Below are positions 1-10,200 of a DNA stretch of 64,000 bases, one piece after another. The DNA is from Muribaculaceae bacterium (lineage in GTDB: Bacteria > Bacteroidota > Bacteroidia > Bacteroidales > Muribaculaceae), in assembly GCA_017620635.1 (NCBI GenBank), contig JAGAUV010000073.1, forward strand, positions 1 through 64,000, given 5' to 3'. The position numbers and the translations under genes were made by a program. The number at the start of each line of letters is the position of its first letter. Position 1 is the stretch's first letter. Below the pieces are notes generated by a model, which searched no databases, was not told where the DNA came from, and was given only the letters and a program-made list of their open reading frames with translations.

Positions 1-62
1 ATATAATAACGCCAACCAATTGTATTATAATAATATCGACCCACTGATGCATATGATGATGC

Positions 63-1610
63 TTAATTTTGATCGATTAGTTTTTGACAAAAACGACGGT
101 CAGTAATATCACTAGAGTACAGATATCCATAATACACTATATAGTCCCAGTCAAAGCCAAATGCCAATGAATTTTCACTGAACTGCTCCCATCCGAAAGA
201 GCCATTCCATGCCGGGGCAAGCTGAGTAATTTCTCTGCTTACCTTATTCTGAGGGTCGTAAGTGAACCATATGTCGAGCTTATATTTGCGTGCCATTCCG
301 TTGGCGTCGGCGTTCTCAGGCAGGAAAATATAAATCGGCATGTTTGTGCCTGTTACTTTGCCTGTTAAGGTCTGGCTGCCGCGAGCAGATTCAACCACAT
401 TATTCGTTGTCGTTAGCTTGTCGGTCCACATTCCGGATTTAGCATATTCATTTACATCCGATTCCAACTGTACGCTCGGAGTCTCGTCTGATCCGTTTTC
501 TATAGCAGAAATGCTGATGTTATATTCTGTACCCAATGCTACATTGGTAAATAGGATATTGGGCTTTATAATAACATAATGCGCATCCTGCTCTTCAGCA
601 AGATTGTTGATATCAATCTCGTATCTCGGCGTTATGCCGATGTGGTATGTTGTTTTTTTGCCTTGGAGCCAGGAGTCGTTGGCGAGGGAGGCTGTTAGGG
701 TGTGTGTGGTGCCGGATATCGCATCGTCGAAGACGACGGTGAGTTTGGCGTCGGGGCCGAGGGTCTGGGGTATCATCATGAGGGTGTACTCGGCGGCGGC
801 GATGGGTGTGCCGGCGGCTTCATTGCCGACGGTGGCTTTGTCGACATTGAGGGTAAACGACTTCGGGGTGTCGACAGTGCTCCACGACGATGTGTATACG
901 CCGTGAGAGTTTATGCCCGAGAGCGTTATGCTTTTGATAGTGCCGCGCTGCATCTTATTGCCTATCACAAAAGTCACTTGTGAGCATAGATGGCGGAAGC
1001 TTAAAGGCACAGGGGTGTTTGGGGTGTTGAGAGGTGCTGTGGTGGCCAGCAGGAGGTCGTTTTGAGCTGTCGCGTCGGATGGCACGCTGTAATCTATCTT
1101 AAAGCTGCCGGGGGTGTCGGTGTCGGGACTTACGACCGTGTTATCGCTTGCTCCCACAAGGGTGTAGAAGCTGAGATTGCCGCCGTCGGTAGGCCAGAAG
1201 TAGCTGTTGGCGGTGGCGTAGAGGTTGGCGCCTTTCGACGATACTGTCTCGTCGCTAAAGAACAGCAGAGGAGCGGCGTTGCCTGCCGGATGGAAGAAGG
1301 AGTAGGCCTTGAAGCCTGTTATCTCGCCCGGGCTCTCGATGGGCTTGCCACGGCTGATGCAGTGCTCCGACGCTATATCGCTGACAGTGACATAGGTTTT
1401 GAGACTTGTGGTATCGGAGCTGTCCTCGGACATAAGAGTGATCTCCTGCGGCGGCATGGCGTCATTGCTCCCTCGCGAGCCGGGCGACGACTCCGAGGTG
1501 TAAGAGAATGATATGGTGCGGCTTTCTGCGATGTCCTGCTCTGCGGTCTGGTCCGAGCAAGAAGCAAGGGCGAGTAGCGACAGCAGTGCTAAGTATTTAG
1601 AGTGGTTCAC
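63..1610 (-). CDS. Fimbrillin family (Mfa-like) lipoprotein
   Basis: A 515-residue exported lipoprotein that probably forms or decorates a cell-surface fimbria. The N-terminus has a lysine, a hydrophobic stretch and a lipobox (L-A-S-C, Cys about residue 18). The body has the pattern of Mfa-like fimbrillins: an aromatic YFWPTDGGNLSFYTLV segment near residue 140 and a SFRHLCSQVTF segment near residue 205, followed by a long beta-rich C-terminal half. The start codon is GTG, since no upstream in-frame ATG fits the signal peptide. It is the last visible gene of the minus-strand fimbrial operon; more fimbrillins could follow beyond the left edge. The family call is strong; whether it is a stalk, tip or anchor subunit cannot be told. 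Confidence 0.85.
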   Translation of the reverse strand: MNHSKYLALLSLLALASCSDQTAEQDIAESRTISFSYTSESSPGSRGSNDAMPPQEITLMSEDSSDTTSLKTYVTVSDIASEHCISRGKPIESPGEITGFKAYSFFHPAGNAAPLLFFSDETVSSKGANLYATANSYFWPTDGGNLSFYTLVGASDNTVVSPDTDTPGSFKIDYSVPSDATAQNDLLLATTAPLNTPNTPVPLSFRHLCSQVTFVIGNKMQRGTIKSITLSGINSHGVYTSSWSTVDTPKSFTLNVDKATVGNEAAGTPIAAAEYTLMMIPQTLGPDAKLTVVFDDAISGTTHTLTASLANDSWLQGKKTTYHIGITPRYEIDINNLAEEQDAHYVIIKPNILFTNVALGTEYNISISAIENGSDETPSVQLESDVNEYAKSGMWTDKLTTTNNVVESARGSQTLTGKVTGTNMPIYIFLPENADANGMARKYKLDIWFTYDPQNKVSREITQLAPAWNGSFGWEQFSENSLAFGFDWDYIVYYGYLYSSDITDRRFCQKLIDQN

Positions 1611-1676
1611 GGTTATGTCCGTATTATAGTTAAATAAGAGTGGAGGGGGCTGATCCCCGGGGGATTGAAGAAGAGA

Positions 1677-1712
1677 GCGTGTCCCGGCTCGTTGTTCCGG
1701 GCCGGAACACGC
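1677..1712 (-). terminator. Intercistronic hairpin between two fimbrillin genes
   Basis: Two 12-base arms (1677-1688 and 1701-1712) pair with a single mismatch across a 12-base loop. In the minus direction the hairpin lies just after the stop of the upstream fimbrillin and is followed by a pyrimidine-rich TCTCTTCTTC rather than a clean U run. It may be a weak terminator or an mRNA-stabilising hairpin that sets a different expression level for the two fimbrillins. Confidence 0.45.
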
Positions 1713-1744
1713 TTAAGCTTTAGATGACCGGATTAGTCGGGTGG

Positions 1745-2764
1745 TTAGAATTCGACGCTTCCGGGAGTGTCGGTGCCCCAACCCTCGACTTTGGTAACGT
1801 CAAATTCGATGGGCTTAGCACCTTCGTCACTGATATTGTCGGTTGTGATTGTGGCAGTGAACAAATAGCTGTGGCCGATTTCGAAAGCCTGGCTCGGAAC
1901 AGTACCTGTCAAAGTACGCTTGCTGTAGTTGACACCGTTAAGTTTAACCTGAACATCGAAAGTGATGGAAAGTTGCTGTATGGCCGGGATTATGAAGCTG
2001 GGATCACTTTTGGTTGACGGAAGTTCCGCAGTAAGCTTGTTGTTGTCAGGAACTACAGTTGTAATCTCAGTTTCAGCCTCGCCTTCCGTAGTCCATACCA
2101 TATTTTCTACACCAAGCTCAAGAGAGCCCTTCAGATAAAGCCCATTAATACTAACGTTAGATATGACTAAAGAGTAAGCCGATGAAGTAATGCCATTGGT
2201 AAACTGTACAGCCACACGCGAGAGCAGATGCTTGAATGTGAGACTTACAACAGTAGCGTCAGAGATTGTTTCGTCGGTACGACGTGTTGCTGTAGCATAG
2301 ACAAGGTCACGGTCTCCATTGCCTTGTTGATCAAGGATATCCATGGTAACAGTGCCGTAGCCTTTGAATGCGTTGACATCCAGTGCGTTGTCGTGGGTAT
2401 CCGGAGCTTTGAATGTCCATGCCGGATTTTTTACATTAGACGACAGAGCAACGAAGAAATAGTCCTTGTCGGGAGCCCAGTATTGGGTGGGTTGGTAAGA
2501 CCATTTGCCATCTTTCAGTTCTACTGTAGTGTTTTCGAAGATAGTGGTGTGGTTTGCTCCTGTGGCGGCGTCGCTTACGCAGCCGAATACGCGGAAACGA
2601 TCGATGTTGGCGGTGGTAACTTCTGCGCGAGAGGTCTTGTTTGCCATGGCCTTGAAGCCGATGACGTTGGGCTCGGCGGGAGCGTCGACGATGTTGTCGT
2701 TCGAACAGCTACCAAGCATTGTAGCACCCATGGCGAGGGCTATAAAATAATGAAGATGTTTCAT
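1745..2764 (-). CDS. Fimbrillin family (Mfa-like) lipoprotein
   Basis: A 339-residue lipoprotein of the fimbrillin group. It starts with MKHLHYF, a short hydrophobic stretch and a lipobox (M-L-G-S-C), then NVIGFKA and TSRAE segments typical of the N-terminal strand of Mfa-like proteins. The YQPTQYWAPDKDYFFVAL segment near residue 95 and the LTFKHLLSRVAVQF segment near residue 175 are the family's two most recognisable stretches. It ends with a beta-rich domain closing on a VEGWGTDTPGSVEF motif, which resembles the end of the neighbouring DUF5119 protein (VDGWGEFKDVPIEF). It lies 26 bp after that gene, so the two are probably co-transcribed. Its role as a structural fimbrial subunit is inferred from family and context. 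Confidence 0.85.
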   Translation of the reverse strand: MKHLHYFIALAMGATMLGSCSNDNIVDAPAEPNVIGFKAMANKTSRAEVTTANIDRFRVFGCVSDAATGANHTTIFENTTVELKDGKWSYQPTQYWAPDKDYFFVALSSNVKNPAWTFKAPDTHDNALDVNAFKGYGTVTMDILDQQGNGDRDLVYATATRRTDETISDATVVSLTFKHLLSRVAVQFTNGITSSAYSLVISNVSINGLYLKGSLELGVENMVWTTEGEAETEITTVVPDNNKLTAELPSTKSDPSFIIPAIQQLSITFDVQVKLNGVNYSKRTLTGTVPSQAFEIGHSYLFTATITTDNISDEGAKPIEFDVTKVEGWGTDTPGSVEF

Positions 2765-2790
2765 GTGGTAAATATTTAGTTAATAATATA

Positions 2791-3837
2791 TTAAAATTCG
2801 ATAGGAACGTCTTTGAACTCACCCCAACCGTCCACGTCGACATCGAAGCCTGAGCCTTGCGAACCGCCGCCCTCGTCGTCGCTGATCTTGATGCCGTCGA
2901 CGCTTATCACGCCGCCGTGGGGCTGGTCGGCTACCTGGTCGGTAATATCGAAGAAGTAGTTGAGTATCTTGCCGTTGTGGAGTCGCACTTCAAGATTGAT
3001 GGCGAAGTTGCCGGGGTTGCGCGAGTACGAGGGGTTGGGGAAGTCGGGGATGCCGAAAGCCTTGACGATAGCCTCTACGCCCCAAGGCCTTAGCTCGCAG
3101 TCGTAGAGTATTGTTACGGCCTCCTTCGATGTGTGGCCGTCGTGGAGGTAGACAGCTCCCGCCATGCCCGAGAGGGCTCCGCGCGCGAGGGCCACATAGT
3201 TGTAGCCGTGGTCGAAGCGGTAGCGCACCACATAGGTAAAGACCAGGGGGTGCATGGTAATGTCGAGCTGCTGCGGCGTGGTGACGATATTCTGGGTGTA
3301 TCGGTCGATATAGTGTCCGAAGAGCATGTCGGGCGCCGCTACCGTGACCTCGTCGCTGCTGTTCTGACGCGAAGGCACGTAGTGCGGATTGCCCTTGTAT
3401 GTCTGTCGGCTTCGCGAACGGGTAGTGGCCGATGCCGATTCGTAGGCGTACATGTCGTTGAAGACTATAAACTCGGTGTCGTTGTTGAAGAAAAGTATCG
3501 AGTTGTCGCCTGGAGGGAGGGCTATCTCCTCGCCCCGGGGCTGGAGGTTGTTCTCGGTGCGCATTCCGTCGGCCGCGAAGGCGAGCATGCGTATGCCCTC
3601 GGGAATGGAGGGTCGCAGGTCGTCGTAGCTCATGTCGAGGCCGAGCGAGCTCCAGTCGGCGGCCCAGTCGGTATGGCCCTCGTAGGGCTGCTCCCACAGC
3701 AATTCATAGTCGATGGCCACCTTGGTAGCGTATCGAGCCACATGGTCGGAGTGGTTGAAGCAGAGATCCTTGTTGTCGCATGCCGTGAGGGCGAGGGCGG
3801 CAGCGAGCAGGCATATATGTCGAAGCGATATCTTCAT
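2791..3837 (-). CDS. DUF5119 domain lipoprotein, fimbrial operon
   Basis: A 348-residue lipoprotein. I chose the ATG at 3837 because it gives a clean signal (MKISLRHICLLAAALALTAC) with the lipobox Cys at about residue 20; the longer open frame adds 18 arginine-rich residues that look non-native. The sequence (W-x-x-P-x-x-G near the N-terminus, a middle region reporting a FFNNDTEFIVF strand, and a TYVVRYRFD strand) matches DUF5119 proteins, which commonly sit beside fimbrillins and DUF3575 proteins in Bacteroidales. It starts two bases after the stop of the DUF3575 gene, so translation is probably coupled. The molecular role is unknown; an assembly or anchoring role for the fimbria is an inference. 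Confidence 0.8.
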   Translation of the reverse strand: MKISLRHICLLAAALALTACDNKDLCFNHSDHVARYATKVAIDYELLWEQPYEGHTDWAADWSSLGLDMSYDDLRPSIPEGIRMLAFAADGMRTENNLQPRGEEIALPPGDNSILFFNNDTEFIVFNDMYAYESASATTRSRSRQTYKGNPHYVPSRQNSSDEVTVAAPDMLFGHYIDRYTQNIVTTPQQLDITMHPLVFTYVVRYRFDHGYNYVALARGALSGMAGAVYLHDGHTSKEAVTILYDCELRPWGVEAIVKAFGIPDFPNPSYSRNPGNFAINLEVRLHNGKILNYFFDITDQVADQPHGGVISVDGIKISDDEGGGSQGSGFDVDVDGWGEFKDVPIEF

Positions 3838-3839
3838 AC

Positions 3840-5225
3840 TTATCTGCCACCTCCTTTCGACTTGTTGGCGTTGCCGTGGCCGATGAGCCATACGAGCGAT
3901 ACCTCAAGCTTTGTGGGACCGAACCAGTGGCGGCGCACGGTCTTCTGCCACATGTAGTGACCGTCGATGGGTCGGTAGTCGTAGTAAGTGCCGCCCATAT
4001 AGCCCACGCCGAGAGTGAAGTCGAGGTTGAGGCGACGGGCTATAGGCAGGGAGTAGCCATACTCGATGCCTGCGGCATACTGAGCGCGCGCCCATAGCGA
4101 ACCGCCGGGCTTGCCGCCCATCTGTCCGCGACCGCCAAACTCGAAGTCGTAGGTAAATATGGTGCCGTAGACGCCGGCATGGTGGCCCGTGAGCGGTTTT
4201 TCTTTCGCCGCCTTGCCGAACCAGTATCGCACGGCGAGGTCGCCGCCGTAGATGCGCCAGTAGCGGTGTCTGCTGTTCTTGCTCCACCAACCGTACATCC
4301 AGTTGGCTGTTACGCTGAGGTTCTTGCCGAGGTAAAACTCAGCTCCGATATTGGGGACAAGCAGAGCGTCGTAGAGCATGTTGGTGCTAAGCGACATGTA
4401 GAAGGGCTTCCTGTCCGAGCCGGTGTCGGATGTGACGGTAGAGGTCTCGACGGTGGTGGTTTCTGTGGTGGTTTCGACAGTTTCGACGGTCTCGGTGGTC
4501 TCGACGACGGTTTCGACTACAGTATTGACCTGCTGCCCGGGGCGCTCTACGCGGCATACGAGCGATATGTCGGCGTTGCGCAGGGCCGGGAAGAAGTGCC
4601 GGTACATATATCGGTAGGGCTGTCCGCCACGGAGGTCCTTGAGGCGCTTTAGGCGGCTGTCGACGAGCTTACCGTCGCTGTATGTCTGCTCGGGCACGTT
4701 GTTGAGGATGTCGAGCACTTCGTCGCGATATTTCATCGCCGAAGTGTCGACCATCAGAGCGAGAGTGTGCCAGTTGATGCCCTTCGGCCGCACGGCGAGG
4801 ACGTCGCCGGGTAACGAGGGGATGTTGTGGCGAAGGAAGTCGGCTATCCTGTCGGCGCGGCGGCGCGAGAGCTCGCGGTTGAACTCAAGCGAACCCTCGG
4901 GGGAGGAGTAGGCCGTGATGTCGACAGCCGTGATGGCTGCCGAGTCGGCCTCGAGGGCCGATATGCGGTGGATGAACTCGTCGAGCCTCATGCCGTTGTG
5001 CATGAAGTCGGGCTTCAGGCTCGCGCTGCCCGAGGGGAAGTATATCGATGTGCTGATAGTGTCGGCCGGCGAGCCCTCGCTCGTGGCCGCAGCCTGACAC
5101 GCCATGCCGGCAGCGAGCACGGCCACCGCCAGGGAGGCGAGACGCGCACGACAGGACGACCGCAAGCGAGCGGAAATCAGGCCGGATGCTAATTGGCAGG
5201 ACGACAGCAAAATAGGTAGATGCAT
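3840..5225 (-). CDS. OmpA-like / DUF3575 outer-membrane protein
   Basis: About 461 residues from the ATG at 5225, which gives a basic n-region and a hydrophobic signal ending near AAGMACQAAA. Residues about 58-190 resemble an OmpA-type peptidoglycan-associated fold (IYFPSGSASL, then YSSPEGSLEFNRELSRRRADRIADFL). Residues about 232-267 are a low-complexity Val-Glu-Thr linker. Residues about 280-461 are a DUF3575 beta-barrel-like domain (GAEFYLGKNLSVTANWMYGWW, then GIEYGYSLPIARRLNLDF). Such proteins head fimbrial operons in Bacteroidales and could anchor the fimbria to the outer membrane and cell wall. The exact start is less certain than the identity, as the open frame extends to 5345. Confidence 0.8.
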   Translation of the reverse strand: MHLPILLSSCQLASGLISARLRSSCRARLASLAVAVLAAGMACQAAATSEGSPADTISTSIYFPSGSASLKPDFMHNGMRLDEFIHRISALEADSAAITAVDITAYSSPEGSLEFNRELSRRRADRIADFLRHNIPSLPGDVLAVRPKGINWHTLALMVDTSAMKYRDEVLDILNNVPEQTYSDGKLVDSRLKRLKDLRGGQPYRYMYRHFFPALRNADISLVCRVERPGQQVNTVVETVVETTETVETVETTTETTTVETSTVTSDTGSDRKPFYMSLSTNMLYDALLVPNIGAEFYLGKNLSVTANWMYGWWSKNSRHRYWRIYGGDLAVRYWFGKAAKEKPLTGHHAGVYGTIFTYDFEFGGRGQMGGKPGGSLWARAQYAAGIEYGYSLPIARRLNLDFTLGVGYMGGTYYDYRPIDGHYMWQKTVRRHWFGPTKLEVSLVWLIGHGNANKSKGGGR

Positions 5226-5765
5226 TCCAATCTGCAAGACTTGTTGCCATGATTCCCGCTGACAAAAATGAATGGTCAGTTGCCTACGTGACGAGAAAAG
5301 CGCAGGAATCTTATCATTGCCATTCTCCGTCAAAGGCTCTCGCATTGCCCATCGTAGTAGAACGGCAACGTGTAGAGCCTACGCTTATAATATGTAATCA
5401 CATCGAAGGTTTCCGGCCGGAAACCGTGGAGAGGGTGTTACATATCCTCGCGCATCTAACGTTGCTCCATTCCTGACTACGATTATGAATTTGCGAGATT
5501 CCTGACGGTCAAGAATAAGCGCGGATAAACGCTTTCCAAAAATACCATGACTGAAGCCATGGCGCCAACCCTCCCATCAAGCCCACAACCGGGCTCTACG
5601 GAGGTTATCGCTTGTAAAGGTAAGAACAATTTTTGACACGACGCAACAAAATTTTAAACAAAAGGTGCTGTTTAACGATTTTAACTAAATCGGATTAACA
5701 GTGTTAAAAGCGCGTCGGGCGCCGCTACCTATTTATATTAAATCGGCTGTCGGGGCGTATTGGGT
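5226..5765. promoter_or_regulatory. Divergent intergenic region with palindrome
   Basis: Roughly 540 bases without a credible gene, between the fimbrial operon (minus) and the GH125 operon (plus). It holds a perfect 18-bp palindrome at 5408-5425. A minus-strand TATTTTTG at 5537-5544, with GTTG 21 bp upstream at 5566-5569, is a possible fimbrial-operon promoter; it would give a leader of about 300 nt. The 75-codon open frame here shows no recognisable protein features. I looked for paired long inverted repeats that would flank an invertible promoter and did not see them. Confidence 0.45.
5408..5425. repeat. Perfect 18-bp palindrome
   Basis: GGTTTCCGGCCGGAAACC reads identically on both strands with no spacer. 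It lies in the divergent region upstream of the fimbrial operon. It has no U tract, so a dimeric-regulator operator is more likely than a terminator. Confidence 0.7.
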
Positions 5766-5796
5766 TTTGAATAATCGGGAGTTTTTTGTAACTTCG
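5766..5796 (+). promoter_or_regulatory. Bacteroidota-type promoter for the GH125 operon
   Basis: TTTG at 5766-5769, a 19-bp spacer and TAACTTCG at 5789-5796, one base off the TAnnTTTG consensus. The expected start of transcription is within about 20 nt of the GH125 ATG. Confidence 0.65.
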
Positions 5797-5819
5797 CATT
5801 TCATTATTTAGAAAGTGTT

Positions 5820-7277
5820 ATGAATAGATTTGCATTGAGTCTTGCTGCGGCGACAGTGCTGCTATGTGGCGGCGCCGTGTCGGCGTGCCCAGTATGCGAA
5901 CCCGACAATACAACAGTAGAATCTGCAGAAAAATATCTTAAAACCCGTCGGCCCGACGAGAATGCGCGTCTCTTCCACTCCAAGGCCGTTGAGGCCAAGA
6001 TAGCGCAGGTAAAGAAAATGCTGAGCAACCGGAAGCTGGCGTGGATGTTCGAGAACTGCTTTCCCAACACCATCGACACCACCGTGCATTACCGCAAGGA
6101 CGATAAGGGCAAGAACGATACATTTGTGTACACCGGCGATATCCATGCCATGTGGCTTCGCGACTCGGGCGCCCAGGTGTGGCCCTATGTTCAGCTTGCC
6201 AAGGACGACAAGGCCCTGAAGGATATGGTGGAGGGCGTTGTGCGCCGCCAGTTCAAGTGTATCAACCTCGATCCATATGCCAATGCCTTCAACGACGGCC
6301 CCACGGGCGGCGACTGGCAGAGCGATATGACCGACATGATACCCGAGGTGCATGAGCGCAAGTGGGAGATCGACTCGCTGTGCTATCCCCTGCGACTGGC
6401 ATACGAGTACTGGAAGGTAACCGGCGACGCCTCGGTGTTCGACGACGAATGGCTCATGGCCATAGAGAAGATCTACGCCACATTCATCGACCAGCAGCGC
6501 AAGGATGACCGCGGCAAATACCGCTTCCAGCGCCGCACAGAGCGTGCCCTCGACACCCTCAACAATAACGGCTGGGGCGCTCCCGTGAGCGGCTGCGGCC
6601 TGATAGTGTCGTCGTTCCGCCCGTCGGACGACGCCACGACATTCCAATACCTCATACCGTCGAACTTCTTCGCCGTGAGCTCGCTGCGCAAAGCCGCCGA
6701 GATACTCCGCGAGGTAAACCACAAGGACGAGCTTGCCGGCAAATGCGCCGCCCTGGCCGACGAGGTGGAGACGGCACTGAAGAAGTATGCCACCTACGAG
6801 CATCCCGAGTTCGGCACCATCTATGCCTTCGAGGTGGACGGCTTCGGCAACAGGCACCTTATGGACGATGCCAACGTGCCCAGCCTGCTGGCTATGCCTT
6901 ATCTGGGCGATGTAGATGTGAACGACCACGTGTATCAGAATACCCGTCGCTTCGTGTGGAGCGAGAGCAATCCCTATTTCTTCAAGGGCAAGGCCGGCGA
7001 AGGCATAGGCGGTCCGCATATCGGCTACGACATGGCATGGCCCATGAGCATCATGATGAAGACCTTTACCTCGACCGACGACGACGAGATAAAAGACTGC
7101 ATCACAATGCTGATGAACACCGACGCCGGCACGGGCTTCATGCACGAGTCGTTCAATGTAGACGATCCCACCGACTTCACACGCGAATGGTTCGCCTGGC
7201 AGAACACACTCTTCGGCGAACTGATAATAAAGCTTATCAACGACGGTAAGCTCGACCTGCTCAACTCAATCAATTGA
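5820..7277 (+). CDS. GH125 exo-alpha-1,6-mannosidase
   Basis: A 485-residue exported enzyme of glycoside hydrolase family 125 (formerly DUF1237), whose known members remove terminal alpha-1,6-linked mannose from N-glycan or yeast-mannan fragments. The family pattern is clear: GDIHAMWLRDSGAQVWPY near residue 105, LDPYANAFNDGP near residue 155, ERKWEIDSLCYPLRLAYEYW near residue 182, and NPYFFKGKAGEGIGGPHIGYDMAWPMSI near residue 390. A signal peptide ends near residue 22; the V-S-A-C stretch could also be a lipobox, so it is either periplasmic or lipid-anchored. It heads the plus-strand run; the next gene begins at or just after its stop. No SusC/SusD pair is nearby, so it is not in an obvious polysaccharide locus. 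Confidence 0.92.
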   Translation: MNRFALSLAAATVLLCGGAVSACPVCEPDNTTVESAEKYLKTRRPDENARLFHSKAVEAKIAQVKKMLSNRKLAWMFENCFPNTIDTTVHYRKDDKGKNDTFVYTGDIHAMWLRDSGAQVWPYVQLAKDDKALKDMVEGVVRRQFKCINLDPYANAFNDGPTGGDWQSDMTDMIPEVHERKWEIDSLCYPLRLAYEYWKVTGDASVFDDEWLMAIEKIYATFIDQQRKDDRGKYRFQRRTERALDTLNNNGWGAPVSGCGLIVSSFRPSDDATTFQYLIPSNFFAVSSLRKAAEILREVNHKDELAGKCAALADEVETALKKYATYEHPEFGTIYAFEVDGFGNRHLMDDANVPSLLAMPYLGDVDVNDHVYQNTRRFVWSESNPYFFKGKAGEGIGGPHIGYDMAWPMSIMMKTFTSTDDDEIKDCITMLMNTDAGTGFMHESFNVDDPTDFTREWFAWQNTLFGELIIKLINDGKLDLLNSIN

Positions 7278-7282
7278 AAACG

Positions 7283-10200
7283 ATGCTCCGACGGCTGTCA
7301 TGCCTGCTTACGGTTGTGGCCTTTGCCTTATATGCCTATAATGCGAAGGCCCTCGATGCGAATTTTTACAACTCATCCTCAGCTCTGAGCCAGGGCCGTT
7401 GGGTAAGAATATCTGTAGATACTACGGGCGTGTACGAGATAAGCCACGCCGATCTGCAGGCCTGCGGATTCTCCGACCCGTCGGCGGTGCGCGTCTACGG
7501 TTACGGCGGCGTGCTCGCCGACGACCAGCGCCTCGACGGCTCCGTGCCCGACGGCTTGCCTCTAACTCCCTCGGTGCATACCGCCGACGGACGCCTGGTG
7601 TTCTATGGCGAGGGTACGGTAAGGGCCGATTTCAAGTCGGGCGACACCGGCAAGATAGTAGTGACGCGCAATGCCTACGACAGACGCGGCCATTATTTCC
7701 TCTCCGACAGCCGTGCCGGGGGCGATGTGGCGACGGTGCCCTACAGCGGCGGCTCCACGGCTGCCACGTGGCACTACTGCATAGACATGTGCGAGCGCGA
7801 TGTGCAGCAGCACGACGAAGGCAGCGGCGTGATATTCCACGGTCCGCGGCTCGCCCCGGGCGACAAGGATACGGCCGTCTTCCGCGTGCGCAACTTCGGT
7901 CGCGACGATGAGGTGGAGGCTCAGGGTATATTCCGCTTCGAGGCAGCGATCAACAACGAGCAGTCGGTGATCTTCGATGTCGATCTTGACGGTGTGGAGG
8001 ATGTGGAGACGGATGTACCGAAGAGTTCCATCCTATCCTTCGCCAAGCGCATGTGGATACCGGCCGACGGTATGGCTACATTCGGCGCCGGAGCTGCGAA
8101 TCCGCTCGTCGACAGCCGCGTGACAGCTACGGTGGGCCTGCCGAAGACATTCAGAGGCAGTTATGCCGCGATAGAGAGGTCTTATATCATCTATCCGCGC
8201 TTCAACCGCATAGAGAAGGACATGCCGGAACTGATGCTCAACTATGCCGCTGTCGACAGCCCCGTGGAGCTTGCCATGGCCGGCGCCGACAAGGACGTGG
8301 AGATATGGGATGTCAGCGATGCCGGGGCAGTGCGCTGTCTGGATGTGGATTACGACGCCTCGACAGCTACCGCCCGTGCTACCATGCCGGCAGGGCAGGG
8401 TACGCGGCGCCTGGTGGCCTTCAACCCTTCGCAGAAGCACAGGACGGCGACAATAGAAGGGGCTGTGGACAATCAGAACCTTCACGGCCAGGATAGCCCG
8501 GAGATACTTATAATCAGCACAGAGAGCCTTCTCGAGTATGCCCTCGAGCTGGCTGAAATACACCGCAGCGAGGGCCAGAGCACGCTTGTAGTGACGCAGG
8601 AGGCGACATTCAACGAGTTCGGCTCGGGTTCACGCAGCCCGGCCGCCATGCGCAGGGCCATAAAGATGTACTACGATCGCAGCGGCGGCCGTATGCGTCA
8701 TGTGATACTCTACGGTCCCTCGACCGGCGACCCGAGGTTCCTCAGAAGCGAGCCCGAAGACCTCTTGCTCACGTATATCTGCGCGTCGTACGACGAGTGC
8801 CGCACGACGTACAAGAATTATGTGTCCGACCAGTATTTCGGAATGCTGTCGGATACATACGATTCCGGCAAGATAGGCAAGGAGCGCATGCACGTGTCGA
8901 CAGGCCGTCTGCCTGTAGTGGATGCCGACCGTGCGCGCAAGGTAAACGACAAGATACGCAAATACTTTGCCGACGGTCCTACGCCGGCCATGGCGCTGAG
9001 GATGTTCAAGAGCAGCGACAATCAGAATGACGCCATACACATGGTATACGCCAACGAGACTGTGGGCGAGACGCTGTCAGGGAACGGTATGGTAACGGTA
9101 ACACATGCCGATATGGCCCTCTACGAAGAGGCCGGCTCGTCGACCGCCGCACAGCCTATAGCCCTGCTCCAGAGGGCTATGCTGCGAGGCGCCGGCATGT
9201 TCTTCTACACCGGCCACGGCGGCGAGACCTCATTGACCGGCACGGACTTCTACAATCTGGGCACCATCAGCGATCTGCATTATCCCCAGCATCCGCTTAT
9301 GGTACTGGCCTCGTGTCTTACCTATCCCTACGACCGCAAGAACAATACCCTCGCCGCGGCCGCCGTGCTCACACCCGACGGCGGTGCCATGGGCTCGATA
9401 GCAGCCTGCCGCGAGGTAATGCTTGAGTACAACCGTCCGTTCAGCAATGCCGTGGGCCGTGCCTACGGTAAGGCTCGCGGCGGCACACATGCAGGCGATA
9501 TACTTGTGCATGCACGTAATTTCATGATAGACGACGGCATCATGGAGGGCGATCTGGCCTTCAATGAGCTGTGCTTCAACTATTGCGGCGACCCTGCCTT
9601 GCCTCTCGCCCTGCCGCATTTCGATATCGAGATAGACGATACGGGCGGCGACAAGCTTGTGTCGGGCAAGGCATTCGATATAAGCGGCCGCGTGGTCGAC
9701 TCCAACGGCGCCGTGGTAAGCGATTTCGACGGCCCCGTGCTTATCGAGGTCTTCGACGGCGCGATCGACCGCAAGTCGCTTGTCCCTGCGGTAAAAGATC
9801 TTGTGACGTGCGACGATAATCTGCTGTGCGAGTTCACGGCGCAGGTGCGCAATGGCCGTATATCTAAGTCGGTCTATCTGCCGTCGCCCACACAGGGGCA
9901 CCGGCCTTCGCGTATTGTCGTCACGGCCACCGACAGCGACAGCCGCCGCTACGCCGCCGGCGTTCTTCGTAAGAGCGGCATAGAGGATTCGACAGGCGAT
10001 GACGAGCCGGGCCGCAATGAAGCTCCCGTAATACTCAGCTTCGGCGTGGCCGACGACGATTACATAGAACCCGGCGTGGTCAAACCCTCGTTCACGCTCA
10101 CGGCCATCGTCGATCCTTCGTCAAGCGGCCTTTCCGTAGGCACGTCGGGCATACGCAACCGCATTACCATCACTTACGACGGCAAGGACAGCAACGCAAC

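Noticed and set aside
4424..4530. CRISPR-like or transposon-derived repeat
   Set aside because: The repeats have no constant spacer, lie in frame within a coding region and translate as a Val-Glu-Thr linker.
5226..5819. Possible invertible promoter region for the fimbrial operon
   Set aside because: Bacteroidales often switch fimbriae and capsules by inversion, but I found no pair of longer inverted repeats flanking a promoter here and no nearby invertase; only a single central palindrome.
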